Under the pieces are notes generated by a model that had not been told where the DNA came from, did no database searches, and was given only the letters and a program-made list of their open reading frames with translations. Made by a program: the position numbers and the translations under genes. A stretch of 30,034 nucleotides of DNA from Bacillota bacterium (GTDB taxonomy: Bacteria > Bacillota > UBA4882 > UBA8346): the NCBI GenBank assembly GCA_023436305.1, contig JAEZJQ010000004.1, forward strand, positions 1 to 30,034, written 5' to 3'. Of this stretch, positions 8,567-15,908 are shown piece by piece. Numbering within the stretch: position 1 is the stretch's first letter; each line of letters opens with the position of its first letter.

Positions 8567-8601
8567 CCGCCCCAATTAATTTTCCGGGCGGATTTTCTTT
8601 T
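8567..8601 (+). terminator. Rho-independent terminator after the GH9 gene
   Basis: CCGCCC (8567-8572) pairs with GGGCGG (8586-8591) across a 13-base loop, followed by ATTTTCTTTT. Confidence 0.8.
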
Positions 8602-8771
8602 GGGATTTTAAGCATGGAGCTTTAGTTTTTTTTAATCTATCTTTATGTCTTTTTTATTTTTATTTCATTTATAGTTTTTATAATGATTTAAAGACAGTTC
8701 GTGATGTACCCGTTTTAATACGATTTTTTTAGGGACGGGCATTGATAAACCCGGATAGGGGGTTTGTTTGC

Positions 8772-9035
8772 ATGAAAGATGAACCAAGGATTGTGATTCA
8801 AAAAATGCAGGATATTTTCCGGACCAATCAGTTAAACCGAAAGGAAATTGTCGCCTTGTTGCATTCCGGCGATCTGGATTATGGGGATAAACGGTTTGAT
8901 CATGCTGCTTGCCAGATTTCGGAACTGTTGCTCGAAGAACGGGTGAGCATCGAGGAAGCAATTATAATATTTGATGAATGTTATAGGGCGGAGCTTGAGA
9001 TGGGAGAGTTAAGAGTTTTGAATTATAAATTTTGA
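8772..9035 (+). CDS. Small hypothetical protein, 87 residues
   Basis: I do not recognise this protein. It is highly charged and predicted helical, with no signal peptide or membrane segment. It contains a short acidic segment (LHSGDLDYGDKRFDH) and a final run rich in Glu. AGGGGG at 8757-8762 lies nine bases before the ATG at 8772, which is preferred to an in-frame TTG at 8742. A TATAAT at 8679-8684 could be its -10, but no good -35 is seen. The neighbours give no hint of function: the GH9 terminator is upstream and a convergent membrane-protein gene lies downstream. Confidence 0.6.
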   Translation: MKDEPRIVIQKMQDIFRTNQLNRKEIVALLHSGDLDYGDKRFDHAACQISELLLEERVSIEEAIIIFDECYRAELEMGELRVLNYKF

Positions 9036-9139
9036 ATTTTGGGTTCTGTGTTGCAAGCTGTGAATTCCCGGTCTTAAAATAAGGTTTTAAAATACTTGAT
9101 CGTTTATTTGTAGATTTCAATGGGGGTGGCATCCATTCG

Positions 9140-9235
9140 ATGATGATACAGGTGTTAAGGCTTATCATTTTGGGGTATCCGATGGTGAATGCAATATTCG
9201 GAAATATTGTAAGGGATTTTCGCAAAAAGATATAA
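9140..9235 (+). CDS. Possible 31-residue hydrophobic peptide
   Basis: ATG-ATG at 9140 opens a 31-codon frame with a hydrophobic core (LRLIILGYPMV) and a basic tail (RDFRKKI). That is the make-up of small membrane peptides, and a GGGGTGG lies 10 bases upstream. A perfect hairpin CAATATT-4-AATATTG (9192-9209) sits inside it. The frame is short enough to be chance; nothing else in the 9036-9245 gap supports a gene. Confidence 0.15.
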   Translation: MMIQVLRLIILGYPMVNAIFGNIVRDFRKKI

Positions 9236-9245
9236 ATGGTATCCC

Positions 9246-9737
9246 TCAGCCCGGTTTTTTCGTACCGCCGAACAAGATGATGATACCGATGATAATCAGA
9301 AACGCCGGAGTAATCATCGTGATTATTTGCCGGTTCGGATCGAGCGGGTCCAGTTGCGCGTTTAAAATTAGTGTCCCGATGATGATCAGGATTGATCCCG
9401 GAAAGAGCGGCCAGTACTTGTCTCCCCATTGATCGGTCTTGATATGCATGGTATGAATCAGAAAAATCGCAAAGAAAGCTAGGCCTAATAATATAAGGAC
9501 ATAAATACCATTGAATCCATTCTGCTGACCTAGAGTGACAAAGGTAGCGATAGCGGCTAAAATGCACCCCGGAATCAAAAAACCAATATTGCGGTTGAAG
9601 ACGAAATAGGCTAATAAAAAACCGGCCGCCAGGATAAAGAGAATACTAATTTTGGGCATCAGGTTTAAAGCCGACAATCCCATCCAAATCCCGGCCATTA
9701 CTAAAACAATCCCTAAGAATACATTCTTCCGATCCAT
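9246..9737 (-). CDS. Small integral membrane protein (LiaI/LiaF transmembrane-region-like, DUF5668 type)
   Basis: The 163-residue protein has five or six hydrophobic helices: about residues 5-22, 26-45, 50-65, 75-92, 110-125 and 138-157. Between them lies a short polar stretch (HIKTDQWGDKYWP), and a KKPG tail follows the last helix. The repeated pattern of helix pairs with G-x-x-L-I/L-G motifs (PGSILIIIGTLIL; PAFLIIIGIIILFGG) resembles the DUF5668/LiaI-LiaF-like membrane regions of Firmicutes envelope-stress proteins. No catalytic motif is visible. AAAGGAG sits eight bases before the ATG at 9737, so this start is chosen over the in-frame ATG at 9755. A tiny frame with its own ribosome site precedes it. 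Confidence 0.65.
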   Translation of the reverse strand: MDRKNVFLGIVLVMAGIWMGLSALNLMPKISILFILAAGFLLAYFVFNRNIGFLIPGCILAAIATFVTLGQQNGFNGIYVLILLGLAFFAIFLIHTMHIKTDQWGDKYWPLFPGSILIIIGTLILNAQLDPLDPNRQIITMITPAFLIIIGIIILFGGTKKPG

Positions 9738-9757
9738 GAATACCACTCCTTTCACCG

Positions 9758-9778
9758 TTAAAGTTTCGGTAAAGTCAT
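9758..9778 (-). CDS. Possible six-residue leader peptide (MTLPKL)
   Basis: AAGGAG (9784-9789) is five bases before an ATG at 9778. The frame ends at TAA six codons later, 20 bases before the membrane-protein start. The ribosome site is as strong as that of the real gene, so ribosomes may load here first. Function is unknown, and a chance ATG cannot be excluded. Confidence 0.25.
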   Translation of the reverse strand: MTLPKL

Positions 9779-9793
9779 GAAATCTCCTTCAAA

Positions 9794-9812
9794 ATTAGAA
9801 ATATTTTCTAAT
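9794..9812. promoter_or_regulatory. Operator-like palindrome upstream of the membrane-protein gene
   Basis: ATTAGAA, five bases, then TTCTAAT: perfect 7-bp arms just before the leader ribosome site on the minus strand. It has the size of a dimeric repressor site. The regulator is unknown. Confidence 0.4.
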
Positions 9813-9847
9813 CTTTTTGAGAGTAACAATATGAACCGGCTAAATAA

Positions 9848-9880
9848 AAAAACCTGAGGTTTCATGCGCCCCAGGTTTTT
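9848..9880 (-). terminator. Terminator after the Spy/CpxP-like gene
   Basis: AAAAACCTG (9848-9856) pairs with CAGGTTTTT (9872-9880). Read on the minus strand the hairpin ends in a run of T and lies 15 bases past the stop of the gene at 9895. Confidence 0.85.
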
Positions 9881-9894
9881 CTAACCGGAGAAGG

Positions 9895-10359
9895 CTAAAA
9901 TTCTTCCGGCTCAAATCGTGGACAGCCATTTCTCCGGCCTTGATTCTGTTTCCGGGCCTCCAATTGTTTAAGTTGTTCCGCGGTCAGCACTGCTTTAATC
10001 TTATTAAACATTTCTCTGGACTTTTGAGTCATTTGAATCTGTAGGGCATTCATTTCCTTGGTCTTGGCGTCAATAGCCGCTTGATTTAAATTATCGGCCG
10101 ACCATAGTTGCTGCAATTCCTGCCGCTTTTTCCGCATTTCCTGCCGTAAACTTAAGGTGTCTTTCTCAAATTCATGGCGAATGGTTAGAATTTTTTGCTG
10201 CTGGTCATTAGTCAGGTTCAGTGAATCCAGCTCCCGCATGCCGAAGCCTCCCTTACCGCCGGGGCGCGCTCCGTTCCCCGGCCCGAAAGCCAGCGTGGTA
10301 AAGGCAAGAGAACCAACCAATAATACGGTAACGGCAATGATGGATAACAGTTTTTTCAT
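9895..10359 (-). CDS. Spy/CpxP-like exported stress protein
   Basis: A 154-residue protein with a clear signal peptide: MKKLLS, a hydrophobic core, and likely cleavage near LAFG at residues 23-25. A Gly-rich linker (PGNGARPGGKGGFGM) follows, then an all-helical region. Two LTxxQ motifs of the Spy/CpxP family are visible, LTNDQQQ (about residue 49) and LTAEQLKQL (about residue 126). The Enterobacteria members of this family act in the periplasm as ATP-independent chaperones or damp the Cpx stress signal; a free periplasmic role here fits a diderm cell. The region between the motifs is rich in Lys, Arg and Gln and could bind metal or unfolded protein. AAAGGAGA precedes the ATG. It is a single-gene unit with its own terminator. 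Confidence 0.85.
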   Translation of the reverse strand: MKKLLSIIAVTVLLVGSLAFTTLAFGPGNGARPGGKGGFGMRELDSLNLTNDQQQKILTIRHEFEKDTLSLRQEMRKKRQELQQLWSADNLNQAAIDAKTKEMNALQIQMTQKSREMFNKIKAVLTAEQLKQLEARKQNQGRRNGCPRFEPEEF

Positions 10360-10388
10360 CCGAATACACTCTCCTTTTAAGTTTTCGA

Positions 10389-10418
10389 TTTAAACATCGT
10401 CAGAATGTCTGTTTCCAA
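10389..10418 (-). promoter_or_regulatory. Possible promoter of the Spy/CpxP-like gene
   Basis: On the minus strand TTGGAA (10418-10413), an 18-base spacer and TTTAAA (10394-10389). The match is moderate, and the distance to the start codon is about 30 bases. Confidence 0.35.
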
Positions 10419-10671
10419 TGAATAAAATTTTCTTAATTGCACCCCCTCATCTTCGGGCTTGACTTTATCTTAACCTGGAATTATGAATAGCGTTTGGAGA
10501 AATTGTGAAGATTTCGTGGAGATTTGAAAATCCCATGTAAAATTTGTTTCATTGGGAAATCGATGCCCGGATAAAGCCGGTTGGTTTGGAAAGCCGGTAT
10601 AATCAGCAAAGAATCATTGCCGCTTTGAATATACACCGGAACAATGGTATCATTCCGCCTTAATTATTAAT
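10419..10671. other. Spacer without a recognisable gene
   Basis: This stretch separates the Spy/CpxP-like gene from the Hsp20 terminator. I see no supported frame, RNA gene or strong repeat in it. Confidence 0.5.
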
Positions 10672-10712
10672 CCAAAAAAACAGGAGCGATTAAAAACCAC
10701 TCCTGTTTTTGG
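10672..10712 (-). terminator. Terminator after hsp20
   Basis: CAGGAG (10681-10686) pairs with CTCCTG (10700-10705), extended by A-T pairs and a CC/GG pair. Read on the minus strand it ends in a seven-base T run. Confidence 0.85.
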
Positions 10713-10738
10713 GCTAAAAAGGTATTCGCCCTTCGCTC

Positions 10739-11152
10739 TTAATTAATATCAATCCTCTTAACCTTTGCCTCTGTTGTATCCAGTTTCGGTAAGTTGAGTT
10801 TCAGCACTCCATCTTTGAATTCGGCCTTGATTCCGTCGCCGTTTACATTCTCGAATGCAAAAGTCCTTGCCACCCGCCCGACCCGGCGTTCCTTGCGCAG
10901 ATAATTGTCCTTTTTATCTTCGGTGGATTCGTCCTTGTTGGCGGAGATGGTCAATTCGCCATCATTGTATTCAACCGCGATTTCTTCTTTGGCGTAACCG
11001 GGAAGTTCGGCCTCGATCACATATTCTCCACCGGCTTCCTTGATGTCGGTTTTAAATGCGGTGAAAGAGCGGCTGAAGAAATCGTTGCTGAAAATGTCCG
11101 GAAATAAATTCTTTTCTAACGTTTCAAATCTGAATGGTACCAAGTTAAGCAT
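10739..11152 (-). CDS. Small heat-shock protein, Hsp20/alpha-crystallin family
   Basis: A 137-residue chaperone that holds unfolded proteins in the cytoplasm without ATP. The alpha-crystallin domain spans about residues 35-125. It opens with TDIKEAGGEYVIEAELPGYAKE and contains the conserved FKDGVLKLNLPK strand (the A-x-x-x-n-GVL motif region). The C-terminal RIDIN gives the I-x-I motif used for oligomer assembly. GGAGGT lies seven bases before the ATG at 11152, so this start is preferred to the ATG five codons upstream. No CIRCE element is present; instead two copies of AAAGGTCA lie between promoter and gene. It is a single-gene unit. Confidence 0.92.
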   Translation of the reverse strand: MLNLVPFRFETLEKNLFPDIFSNDFFSRSFTAFKTDIKEAGGEYVIEAELPGYAKEEIAVEYNDGELTISANKDESTEDKKDNYLRKERRVGRVARTFAFENVNGDGIKAEFKDGVLKLNLPKLDTTEAKVKRIDIN

Positions 11153-11176
11153 TGAAGACACCTCCAAAAATTTTTC

Positions 11177-11194
11177 TGACCTTTATTGACCTTT
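11177..11194 (-). promoter_or_regulatory. Direct repeat AAAGGTCA in the hsp20 leader
   Basis: Two exact copies of TGACCTTT (plus strand 11177-11184 and 11187-11194) spaced 10 bases apart, one DNA turn, between the -10 and the ribosome site of hsp20. The arrangement suits a regulator binding one face of the helix. The protein is unknown. Confidence 0.45.
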
Positions 11195-11203
11195 TCTAAT
11201 TTG

Positions 11204-11232
11204 ATTTTACATCACGGGATTAAAGAACTCAA
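11204..11232 (-). promoter_or_regulatory. Promoter of hsp20
   Basis: On the minus strand TTGAGT (11232-11227), a 17-base spacer and TAAAAT (11209-11204), close to the sigma-A consensus. Confidence 0.6.
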
Positions 11233-11291
11233 ACTCGATTTCGGGCCGTTTTCGGGACAAAAAGCTTGTTTCGGCGAGTTTTTTAAAATCA

Positions 11292-11330
11292 TAAAAAAAT
11301 CGCTAACCGAAATTAATTATCGTTAGCGAT
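11292..11330 (-). terminator. Terminator after the GNAT gene
   Basis: ATCGCTAAC (11299-11307) pairs perfectly with GTTAGCGAT (11322-11330). On the minus strand a T7 run follows directly. The plus strand also has a T run after a short gap, so it may work both ways. Confidence 0.85.
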
Positions 11331-11407
11331 AGCTCTTTTTTTGATTATAGTCGAATGTAATTCGGTATTCTTTTTAGTCAATGAAAGTCAAAAATTATCA
11401 GGAAAGG

Positions 11408-11869
11408 TCAGAACTTCAATTCTTTAATCATGGCCACCTCGTCGCAGTTGGGAAATTTGGGGCAATTGATGCATTCTTTCCAAACTTTTGAGGGCATCTC
11501 TTCCTTGGAGACAATCTGGAAACCGCATTTGGTGAAAAAATCAACCTGATATGTGAGAGCGAATACTTGGTGGATTTTCAAAGCCACTGCTTCATTTAAC
11601 AATTCCAGTATTAACTGCTGGCCGATACCTTGATGTTGGTATTCCGGCCGAATAGCCACCGCCCGGATTTCTGCCAAATTATCCCAAATAATATGTAATG
11701 CCCCGGCTCCGGCAAATTTCCCGTTGGCCTCGATAATCGTAAACTCCCGTAATGCTTCGTAAAGTGTATTTCGGGAGCGCGGGAGCATCAACCCTTTTTC
11801 AGCAAATTCATTGACCAAAGAATGTAAACCCTCCACATCCATCATTGTCGCTTTCCGAAAAGTAATCAT
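11408..11869 (-). CDS. GNAT N-acetyltransferase, short ArgA-like
   Basis: A 153-residue acetyl-CoA-dependent acetyltransferase. Motif A for CoA binding is VAIRPEYQHQGIGQQL (about residues 71-86), with the Q-x-x-G-x-G turn. The C-terminal part, FFTKCGFQIVSKEEMPSKVW followed by a C-x2-C-x5-C cluster (KECINCPKFPNCDE), is typical of the stand-alone ArgA-like acetyltransferases. These are annotated as amino-acid N-acetyltransferases and in some bacteria supply N-acetylglutamate for arginine synthesis. No arg genes lie nearby, so the substrate is not settled. It has its own terminator and appears to be a single-gene unit. No clear ribosome site stands out near the ATG beyond a weak GGCAGG. Confidence 0.8.
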   Translation of the reverse strand: MITFRKATMMDVEGLHSLVNEFAEKGLMLPRSRNTLYEALREFTIIEANGKFAGAGALHIIWDNLAEIRAVAIRPEYQHQGIGQQLILELLNEAVALKIHQVFALTYQVDFFTKCGFQIVSKEEMPSKVWKECINCPKFPNCDEVAMIKELKF

Positions 11870-12324
11870 CGCCGTACCTGCCTTCTTTGGAAAAATTTTT
11901 TTGAATATTTATACATAGTAATTCGCTGTTTTTAAACCTATTCCTTCTATGAATATTCGGCAAATGTACTTTTTTATGCATAATAAGTACGATGATAATC
12001 GTTTAGTGTAACATAAAACCGGATTATTTATGATACCGCTCAATAGAAACATCGATATTGTTTTTTGCAACTCTTATTACATTTTTGTTTGGCTTTGCCA
12101 TATATACCAAACATTTAACCACTGAAAACGGCGAATTGATTGCTCTGGGTAACGTTAATTATGGTATAATGCTGACGTTGGACCGCCGGAGAAATTCGAG
12201 TTGTTATAAGCTTAGGAATATTATAATTCTATCGCTGCTAAATCAGAACATATAATTTTGAAATGAATTTCATGGTGTTTTAGCGATCAAAGCTTGGCGC
12301 GAATGTCATGCTGAAAGGAGTATT
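11870..12324. other. Divergent intergenic region with several inverted repeats
   Basis: This gap lies between the GNAT gene (minus) and the large ABC permease gene (plus). It holds GTACTT-13-AAGTAC (11966-11990), the overlapping perfect ACGAT-4-ATCGT (11989-12002), and an extended -10 at 12162-12170. A 65-codon plus-strand frame at 12058-12255 has no ribosome site and overlaps the promoter, so it is not called. About 150 bases of untranslated leader would remain before 12325. Confidence 0.55.
12162..12170 (+). promoter_or_regulatory. Extended -10 promoter of the ABC system
   Basis: TGGTATAAT (12162-12170) gives a perfect TATAAT with the extended TG. The -35 position is poor (GCTCTG), as is common for extended -10 promoters. 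Confidence 0.55.
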
Positions 12325-14841
12325 ATGTTGTTTTGGAAAAAAGATACCTTTATTAAAGACATTTTACTCTTAATCCTGGTTAGTATCCTGGGCACAGCCC
12401 TGTTTGCGGGCGGTTTTGCGTTAGTCACCGACAAATATTTCGCGGGCGCGGTCTCCGGGTTTATCGGTGATGTAGGCCAATGTGATTTGCTGTTTCAAAC
12501 CCGGGAAGAATTAAAAGGGGCCATGGTCAGGCGGATTAAACAGATCGTTGCCGAGCACTTTCCCGGAGCCACTTTGAAAGAAGGAATCAGTATCGCCGGG
12601 AAAGCTAGTTTTTTTCTAACTTTGCCGCCGCAATATAAAAATAAAACCATTTATAACAGCTTGGGTTACTATTTTAACAATCTGCCCGGCAATGGCGGTT
12701 ATTCGGTGATGACTGAACCCCGGTTTCATATCACCAGTGTCCCGGCGGGTATTTTTGATCTCTTGTCAAAACAAGTGCAAGAAATACCGGGGGTTAAATT
12801 TACCTATAATGATGGCGGTAATATCGGAGTTATTTTAAAGAATACCAAAGCTGGAAATAAGGCAATTCGTAAAGCCAAAGAGGTATTAAACAAATACCAG
12901 ATTTTAGAAGTTCGTCTGGGAGCGCCTGCTAAACCGGAAGAGTTAATGTCTCTTGGCAAAAAAGTCTCCCAGTCGCTAATTGGCATCAAAGGCCTGGATT
13001 ATGCCCGGGATATCACCATGGCCAGCGGGACCGATGATTATCAATACATGGTAAACACTTTATATGAAGTACAAAGGTTTATGCTGGCCTATGCCGCGGA
13101 GGTCAAGATTCATCTCGCCCCCGGTCAATCGGTCGAAATCGGTGATTTACTGGTCATTAACGGCCAAAACAAAACCGCCATTAAACCGGGAGTGTTACTT
13201 GAGCCTCTGGAGGTAGTGGTTAAAATTACGGCCAAAGATTCCGCCGGGATACGTGGGCTTATTATTCAAGGCGATTCCAGCTATCTCACCGATAATAACG
13301 CATATCGCCTGCTGCCCGGGGATAAGATCGGCGGTTTGGCGGGTACCGTGGAGGTTTCCAGCCGCAAGGCCCAATTGGTTAACGGAATGGATCAGGGCAT
13401 TAAACTGTTGACCCAATTGAATCTGGCCATTTCCGATTATAATAATTATACCGGCGGCCCGGGGCTCACCGTTAAAAGCGTTGAAAATGCTTTTAAACGG
13501 TTGAATGAGGTCAAGAACACGCTAAATATGGTGGAATCAAGTATTATCAATCTGAATGGCAAGGTCAGCCGCCAAAACTTGACCAAAATGGTCACCATGC
13601 TCGAGGGAGTAAGCAATGATCTGGATTATCTGGCCAAAACCTTCGGGCGGATCCGGATTTTGGAAAACCGTTTTGATCAAGCCATGAGGGGACTTGATGG
13701 TGCTCAGTTTTTAATCGGAACCGCGATAAATTCCGCCAGCCAATCCGGCGGTATATCCGATAAGGTGCAACTGCTGGACAAGCAACTGGGAATTGTTGAA
13801 GATGCGGTTCGCGGCCGGATTCAAAAACTGGATGATTTTCTGAACCGTTTTAATCCGTTGGTGGCCACCCTATTATCCTGGCGGAATAAAGCCCGGGATT
13901 TCGCGGCGCAGATTAACAACTTCGGGGCCACATTTACTCCGGGAAGCGCCAATTATCAAAATTTAACCGAATTAATCCGGTCAACCGATCAAGTTATTAC
14001 GAATATTACCGGTTTTAATCTGCCAGCCATGAAAACGGGGCTTGATATTATTTCCGACCGGCTGTTCGGAACCGATAAAATCGATCTTACCGCTTTAATC
14101 GCCGAAGTTCAAAAAGTACGGAATTCTCTCCCGAAATTGCTTGATGAAGAGATTGGCCATGCCGTCAATTTAATGGATAAATACGTGGGTAACAGGTCCA
14201 ATCCCGGAGAAAGTGTTCAAATCTTTACAAACTCATCCATTGACAGGGAGTTGGTGAACGCCAGAATCCGGGATGTGATGAATAACAGTCAAGCCGGTAT
14301 TTTTTCACTGCCGGTGGCCACAATTCAGCCCGATATTCGCGGTGAACTTTATAAAATATTGGGTGAAGTCCGTTTGACAATCGCTGCTTTAGTGGTCCTG
14401 ATTCTGTGGGTATTAACCTTTATCTTGGATCAATCGCTGATTATTTCCATACTGAAACTGATGGATTTTTCAATATTACCTAAGAAATACGAGTGGAGAC
14501 GGCCCGGGTTTAAGTGGGTGTATCAAATTTTATCATACTTGTTACATCCGGCCAATCTTTACGCGATAGTCATTAGCGGCCTTTTTATCGGGTTGGCGTT
14601 TCCGCTGGCCGGAGCCGGGATTCCCTATTTAAGTAACTGGGAAATCGGAATTTTAGGCGGATTGTTGGGAATGGTGATTTCGGTCATTGCGGAACGGGTT
14701 AATCCAATTAATAAGGAAGAAGTTTTGGCTGGACTTTCCCTGGGACTCCCCTTTAAATCGATTATGCGGGAAATTGTAATTCCCGCCGGCCGTCCGGGGA
14801 TTTTACAACTATTGAACCGCTGGAAGATGGTTATGAAATAA
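12325..14841 (+). CDS. ABC-type permease with a giant extracytoplasmic domain
   Basis: An 838-residue membrane protein. Seen: one N-terminal helix (about 10-33); about 650 residues outside the membrane with a beta-rich part (about 260-370) and a long helical, coiled-coil-like part (about 380-620); then three helices (about 684-703, 745-767, 773-790). The C-terminus, residues 798-827, reads EEVLAGLSLGLPFKSIM-REIVIPAGRPGIL, which fits the EAA coupling motif of type-I importer permeases (EAA---G---------I-LP). With four helices that tail would be cytoplasmic, as needed to contact an ATPase, and the next gene encodes one. Unlike normal permeases, no helices follow the EAA motif. AAAGGAG lies four bases before the ATG. 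It is not MmpL/RND-like, since it has too few helices. I know no named family; transport of an envelope lipid or solute is inference. Confidence 0.7.
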   Translation: MLFWKKDTFIKDILLLILVSILGTALFAGGFALVTDKYFAGAVSGFIGDVGQCDLLFQTREELKGAMVRRIKQIVAEHFPGATLKEGISIAGKASFFLTLPPQYKNKTIYNSLGYYFNNLPGNGGYSVMTEPRFHITSVPAGIFDLLSKQVQEIPGVKFTYNDGGNIGVILKNTKAGNKAIRKAKEVLNKYQILEVRLGAPAKPEELMSLGKKVSQSLIGIKGLDYARDITMASGTDDYQYMVNTLYEVQRFMLAYAAEVKIHLAPGQSVEIGDLLVINGQNKTAIKPGVLLEPLEVVVKITAKDSAGIRGLIIQGDSSYLTDNNAYRLLPGDKIGGLAGTVEVSSRKAQLVNGMDQGIKLLTQLNLAISDYNNYTGGPGLTVKSVENAFKRLNEVKNTLNMVESSIINLNGKVSRQNLTKMVTMLEGVSNDLDYLAKTFGRIRILENRFDQAMRGLDGAQFLIGTAINSASQSGGISDKVQLLDKQLGIVEDAVRGRIQKLDDFLNRFNPLVATLLSWRNKARDFAAQINNFGATFTPGSANYQNLTELIRSTDQVITNITGFNLPAMKTGLDIISDRLFGTDKIDLTALIAEVQKVRNSLPKLLDEEIGHAVNLMDKYVGNRSNPGESVQIFTNSSIDRELVNARIRDVMNNSQAGIFSLPVATIQPDIRGELYKILGEVRLTIAALVVLILWVLTFILDQSLIISILKLMDFSILPKKYEWRRPGFKWVYQILSYLLHPANLYAIVISGLFIGLAFPLAGAGIPYLSNWEIGILGGLLGMVISVIAERVNPINKEEVLAGLSLGLPFKSIMREIVIPAGRPGILQLLNRWKMVMK

Positions 14842-14857
14842 AAAAGAAGGGAATTTA

Positions 14858-15586
14858 ATGCTTAAAATTAAAGGATTGTTTAAAAGTTATGGCCGTAAAA
14901 AAGCCTTAAACGGAATTGATTTGGATGTTGCCCGTGGTGAAACTTTAGTAATCATGGGGCCAAGCGGGTGCGGCAAATCGACTTTAATCCGGTGCATTAA
15001 CCGCTTAACGGAACCAGATGCCGGGTTGATTCAATTGGGTGGAGAAAATATTACCGATTTAAATTTGTCACAATTATTACAAGTCCGACGGAAAATCGGT
15101 TTTGTATTTCAACATTTCAACCTGATACGGCGCTTAAGCGCATTGGATAACGTGACTTTGGCTTTGCGGCATCAAGGAGTTGGCGTGGCGGAAGCGAATC
15201 GGAGGGCTGAGATTGCTTTGCAAAAAGTGGGTTTGGGACATAAACTTCATGAAGTTCCTTGTGAGTTAAGCGGTGGTGAACAGCAGAGGGTGGGAATTGC
15301 CCGTGCTTTGGCTCTGGAACCTGAGATTATGCTTTGGGATGAACCCACCGCATCTTTGGATCCGATTTTGGTGGGAGAGGTTATTGAAGTGATGGAAGAA
15401 TTGGTGCGGGAAGGCCGGACCACCATGGTCATAGTCACCCATGAACTATTTTTTGCCAAGCGGGCGGCTGATCGGATCGTGTTTATGGATAAAGGGGTCA
15501 TTGTGGAATCCGGCTCTCCCGAACAGGTGTTGGAGTTTCCTGTTTCGGAAATTGGCCGGAAGTATCATAATTTGTTACGACATTAG
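14858..15586 (+). CDS. ABC transporter ATPase, GlnQ-like (polar amino acid class)
   Basis: A 242-residue cytoplasmic ATPase with all motifs: Walker A GPSGCGKST (34-42), Q-loop in FVFQHFNLI, signature LSGGEQQRVGIARAL, Walker B IMLWDEPTASLDP and the switch His in IVTHEL. By sequence it belongs with GlnQ/HisP-type importers. It starts 17 bases after the giant permease gene, with AGAAGGGAA as ribosome site. The C-terminal EAA-like motif of that permease makes it the obvious partner. No substrate-binding protein or second permease gene is present, so the permease may work as a homodimer, with its large outer domain replacing a binding protein (inference). Confidence 0.9.
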   Translation: MLKIKGLFKSYGRKKALNGIDLDVARGETLVIMGPSGCGKSTLIRCINRLTEPDAGLIQLGGENITDLNLSQLLQVRRKIGFVFQHFNLIRRLSALDNVTLALRHQGVGVAEANRRAEIALQKVGLGHKLHEVPCELSGGEQQRVGIARALALEPEIMLWDEPTASLDPILVGEVIEVMEELVREGRTTMVIVTHELFFAKRAADRIVFMDKGVIVESGSPEQVLEFPVSEIGRKYHNLLRH

Positions 15587-15669
15587 CCGCTATCCACGGC
15601 CCTGCCCAATTTTTGACGCAACTGGGATAAATGGCACAACAAAACCGGCTCCCATATTTGCCCAAAATG

Positions 15670-15689
15670 GTATGCCATAACCGGCATAC
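15670..15689. repeat. Perfect inverted repeat upstream of lpxC
   Basis: GTATGCC, six bases, then GGCATAC. It lies in the 310-base gap after the ABC ATPase gene and about 100 bases before the lpxC promoter. There is no T tail, so it is either a weak hairpin or a distal operator. The rest of the gap up to the promoter shows no gene. Confidence 0.5.
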
Positions 15690-15792
15690 AACATTCGGCC
15701 CTGTTTTAAATGAAAATAGCCGGAACTTTGTAAATTTCATTATACATGATACGCCGGAATTCCAGTCCCGTTTTCTGCGATAGCGTTGATAC

Positions 15793-15821
15793 TTGACATA
15801 ATTTGTAGACTAACATATAAT
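15793..15821 (+). promoter_or_regulatory. Consensus sigma-A promoter of lpxC-fabZ
   Basis: TTGACA (15793-15798), a 17-base spacer and TATAAT (15816-15821): an exact consensus match, about 90 bases before lpxC. Confidence 0.9.
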
Positions 15822-15908
15822 TTTAATCGTGTTTTTCCTTTAACAATCGTACGGATTGAATTTTGAAAACGCTGTACAAAAGGATCATTCCTGGTCATGG
15901 GGGTTTTT

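Noticed and set aside
7676..8575. 299-codon minus-strand open frame opposite the GH9 gene
   Set aside because: It mirrors a well-supported gene, has no ribosome site, and its translation is rich in His, Gln and Pro with no family resemblance.
8962..9567. 201-codon minus-strand frame overlapping the membrane-protein gene
   Set aside because: It overlaps the real gene in another frame, has low-complexity composition and no ribosome site.
11140..11240. CIRCE operator of hsp20
   Set aside because: No TTAGCACTC-N9-GAGTGCTAA or close variant is present.
12058..12255. 65-codon frame upstream of the ABC permease
   Set aside because: It overlaps the extended -10 promoter, has no ribosome site, and only its start is hydrophobic by chance of AT-rich sequence.
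12325..14841. MmpL/RND or YhgE-type exporter identity for the large membrane protein
   Set aside because: Only four helices are visible, no RND motifs occur, and an ABC ATPase gene follows directly.
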